From the NCBI GenBank assembly GCA_938091475.1, contig CALLJI010000005.1:1-7766 (forward strand): a stretch of DNA of 7,766 bases. Direction: 5' to 3'. The notes below the pieces were generated by a model. That model ran no database searches, was not told the origin of the DNA, and saw nothing but the letters and a program-made list of their open reading frames with translations. Every line of letters starts with the position of its first letter. The stretch's first letter is position 1. The translations under genes and the position numbers were made by a program. The stretch comes from an uncultured Caldimicrobium sp. (lineage in GTDB: Bacteria; Desulfobacterota; Thermodesulfobacteria; Thermodesulfobacteriales; Thermodesulfobacteriaceae). This document shows positions 5,937 to 7,766 of this stretch, in pieces.

Positions 5937-6578
5937 ATGTTTAATCCTCTAACCCTTCTTCTTATAGCCCCTGTACTTCTTTTTTCTTTAACTATACACG
6001 AATTCTCACATGGTTTTGTAGCTTATCTCTTAGGAGATCCAACCCCTAAGAGGGCTGGAAGAATTACCCTTAATCCCCTCAGACACCTTGATTTATTCGG
6101 CACGCTCACTCTCTTTATTACTCAAGCCATAGGCTGGGCAAAACCAGTGCCAATTAATCCCAACTATTTTAAGAATCCTTGGAGAGATATGGCAATTACT
6201 TCAGCTGCTGGTCCTCTCTCTAATTTGCTTTGTGCTATCCTCTTTGCCTTCCTCTATAACTTATTAACCCCTTTTAATCTCTCCTTGGGTATGCTTAAAA
6301 TTACAGAACCATTAACCCTCCTCTTTCTTGTTGGTGTCAAAATCAATTTAGGTCTTGCCCTTTTTAATTTACTCCCCATCCCCCCCTTAGATGGTAGCAA
6401 AATCTTGGTAAAATTTTTACCCTATAGCTTAAGAGAAGACTTTTTGCGCTTGGAATTGATTGGCTTTCTAATTATTCTCTTTCTTGCATTGACTGGAGTT
6501 CTGGGGAAAACCCTTTATCCTCTTTTATCTTTCCTTTCAAACCTGCTTCTTTACTCTACTTCACTAATCCTCCTTTGA
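5937..6578 (+). CDS. Minimal M50 (site-2-protease-like) membrane zinc metalloprotease
   Basis: This 213-residue polytopic protein belongs to the S2P/M50 group. Zinc ligands are H21 and H25 in HEFSH with catalytic E22, inside the first membrane helix. The third ligand, D152, lies in NLLPIPPLDGSKIL (144-157), the family's N-P-DG motif. Between them are NPLRHLDLFGTL, AKPVPINP (68-75) and SAAGPLSN (89-96), typical of the compact subgroup without PDZ or CBS domains. Such proteases cut membrane-spanning segments, often of anti-sigma factors or regulators, after a first cut by another protease. The ATG lies 5 nt after the ctpA stop and no Shine-Dalgarno sequence is visible, so translation probably depends on ribosomes finishing ctpA. 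The substrate cannot be read from the window. The 3' end overlaps the convergent AmpG-like gene by 28 nt. Confidence 0.92.
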   Translation: MFNPLTLLLIAPVLLFSLTIHEFSHGFVAYLLGDPTPKRAGRITLNPLRHLDLFGTLTLFITQAIGWAKPVPINPNYFKNPWRDMAITSAAGPLSNLLCAILFAFLYNLLTPFNLSLGMLKITEPLTLLFLVGVKINLGLALFNLLPIPPLDGSKILVKFLPYSLREDFLRLELIGFLIILFLALTGVLGKTLYPLLSFLSNLLLYSTSLILL

Positions 6579-7759
6579 AGCCCACTTTTAAAAATTAAAG
6601 GAATCAAAAGAAGAGGTAGAAGTGCCACTATAAAAGTCAAAGAGAAAAAATAAAAGTATCCCAGATACTTGGCTCCAAATCCACTCAGAGTGCGAGAAAA
6701 AACCAAGGTTAAGCTAAATAGCATAGAAAAAATGGCATAGTGGGTGGAGGAAAATTCTCTTTTACAAAGGAGCGTTAAAAAGGTCAAAAATGCAGAAGTC
6801 CCAAGCCCTCCAGTAAAACTCTCCACTATACTTGCCAAATAAATCCAATGTCTGTTTATTTCAGGGTGAGCAACTACAGTGTATCCCAAATTAGAGAAAG
6901 CTTGAAACAATCCCATTTTCAATAAAGCTTCTTTAATACCGATTTTTTTTATATAATAACCTCCTACCAGCGAGCCTAAAATAGTAAAGATAACTCCAAA
7001 GGTGCCAGAAATTATGCCAATTTCGGTTTTACTAAAGCCTTTATCTACCCAAAAGGGATAAACCATTCCACCAAGCAGAGCATCGCCTATTTTATATGTA
7101 GCAATAAATAGAAGAAGTAAAAGTATTTGCTCAATTTTGAGAAGGTCCCTTATGGGATCAAGATATTGACTAAAGAAACCTATCCGCTTTGCTTCAATAG
7201 TTTTTATCCTAAGAGCGGTAGGAAACATCAAAAAAAGTGCCATTAAGAACATAATTAGCGACAACGAAAAAAAGAGAAACCTAAAGGAAAGGTAATCAGA
7301 TATAGCAACCAATAAACCACCAGAGAAAATGAGGGCGATTCTGTAAGCAGAGATTCTTAATCCATTAGCCTTACCTAAATCTTCTTTAGCAATAAACTCA
7401 ATAATAAATCCATCTAAAGCAGTATCATATAAAGCTGAAAAAAAGGGTAAAACAAAAAGAAAGGACCAAAAAAGTTTAGAACTCGCCTCTAACAGGGAGA
7501 GAAAAAAAACCGTAATACTCATCCCCATCAAGGATAGAATTAGCCAATTAACTTTTTGCCCATAGCGATCTACAAGAGGTGCCCAGAGGGGTTTAAGACT
7601 CCAAAAAATCCCTGCCGAAGAGAGAAGTCCAATAAATACTAAGTCAGCCCCTTGGGTTCTTAAATATACTGGAATAAAGGTATAGAAAAAACCAAAGGGT
7701 ATGCCAGAAAAAAAATAGAGTAGTGAAATCCAAAAGAGTTTTGAGGAGATTCCTTGCAT
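6551..7759 (-). CDS. ampG: AmpG-family MFS permease (probable muropeptide importer)
   Basis: This 402-residue major facilitator protein has about 12 hydrophobic segments. AmpG-type permeases bring anhydro-muropeptides from periplasm to cytosol for peptidoglycan recycling. Family-like motifs: SGIPFGF (18-24); KPLWAPLVDRYG (56-67); YDTALDGFIIEFI (111-123) with GKANGLRISAYRIA (129-142); YKIGDALLGG (222-231) with GFSKTEIGIISG (241-252); and SFTGGLGTSAFLTFL (314-328) with FSSTHYAIFSML (336-347). The ALDG and KIGDALLGG stretches closely resemble AmpG consensus. Enterobacterial AmpG is longer (about 490 residues); the shorter form is common elsewhere. The ATG at 7757-7759 is bounded by an in-frame TAA at 7763-7765, so the protein is complete, but its ribosome site and promoter lie beyond the window. 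The symbol rests on family resemblance; a related PAT-family solute transporter is possible. Confidence 0.82.
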   Translation of the reverse strand: MQGISSKLFWISLLYFFSGIPFGFFYTFIPVYLRTQGADLVFIGLLSSAGIFWSLKPLWAPLVDRYGQKVNWLILSLMGMSITVFFLSLLEASSKLFWSFLFVLPFFSALYDTALDGFIIEFIAKEDLGKANGLRISAYRIALIFSGGLLVAISDYLSFRFLFFSLSLIMFLMALFLMFPTALRIKTIEAKRIGFFSQYLDPIRDLLKIEQILLLLLFIATYKIGDALLGGMVYPFWVDKGFSKTEIGIISGTFGVIFTILGSLVGGYYIKKIGIKEALLKMGLFQAFSNLGYTVVAHPEINRHWIYLASIVESFTGGLGTSAFLTFLTLLCKREFSSTHYAIFSMLFSLTLVFSRTLSGFGAKYLGYFYFFSLTFIVALLPLLLIPLIFKSGLQRRISEVE

Positions 7760-7766
7760 AAATTAT

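Overview
The window reads as a compact, AT-rich bacterial chromosome segment with strong Shine-Dalgarno sequences, sigma-70-like promoters (TTGAAA-type -35 boxes) and proteins rich in Lys, Glu and Ile. Genes are tightly packed: two convergent pairs overlap at their 3' ends and one tandem pair shares an ATGA start/stop. Compactness and composition suggest a thermophilic, anaerobic-type Gram-negative, perhaps a Thermodesulfobacteriota-like lineage. That placement is inference; no marker gene here settles it.

Layout. (1) 1-1534, minus strand: a two-gene operon of a COG0701/ArsP-like (DUF318) permease with a CSC motif, followed by a small CxxC thioredoxin-fold protein cut by the window edge. (2) 1535-1974: a divergent intergenic region with one promoter at each end and an array of short GC-rich palindromic repeats between them. 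(3) 1975-2487: purE, plus strand. (4) 2484-4345, minus strand: bioY then purD, translationally coupled; purD meets purE tail to tail with a 4-nt overlap. (5) 4346-4683: a second divergent intergenic region with a strong bioY promoter, a second array of the same repeat family, and a likely ctpA promoter. (6) 4684-6578, plus strand: a CtpA-type S41 protease followed 5 nt later by a minimal M50 (site-2-protease-like) membrane protease. (7) 6551-7759, minus strand: an AmpG-type MFS permease overlapping the M50 gene by 28 nt.

Function. PurE and PurD are two steps of de novo IMP synthesis, placed convergently instead of in one operon. BioY is the substrate-binding membrane subunit of a biotin transporter and shares a transcript with purD. 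The permease/thioredoxin pair probably handles a thiol-reactive substrate such as a metal(loid) or organometal. CtpA, the M50 protease and AmpG all act at the envelope; an S41 protease next to an S2P recalls the Bacillus CtpB/SpoIVFB cascade.

The most unusual non-coding feature is the repeat family. Units recur every 33-39 bp with fixed GGGC/GCCCCTAC edges, a palindromic core that differs from unit to unit yet stays self-complementary, and an A-rich/CC/T-rich linker. The general type resembles dispersed REP-like repeats known from many bacteria. I see no CRISPR, RNA gene, insertion sequence or phage gene, and nothing that clearly amounts to an undescribed multi-gene system.
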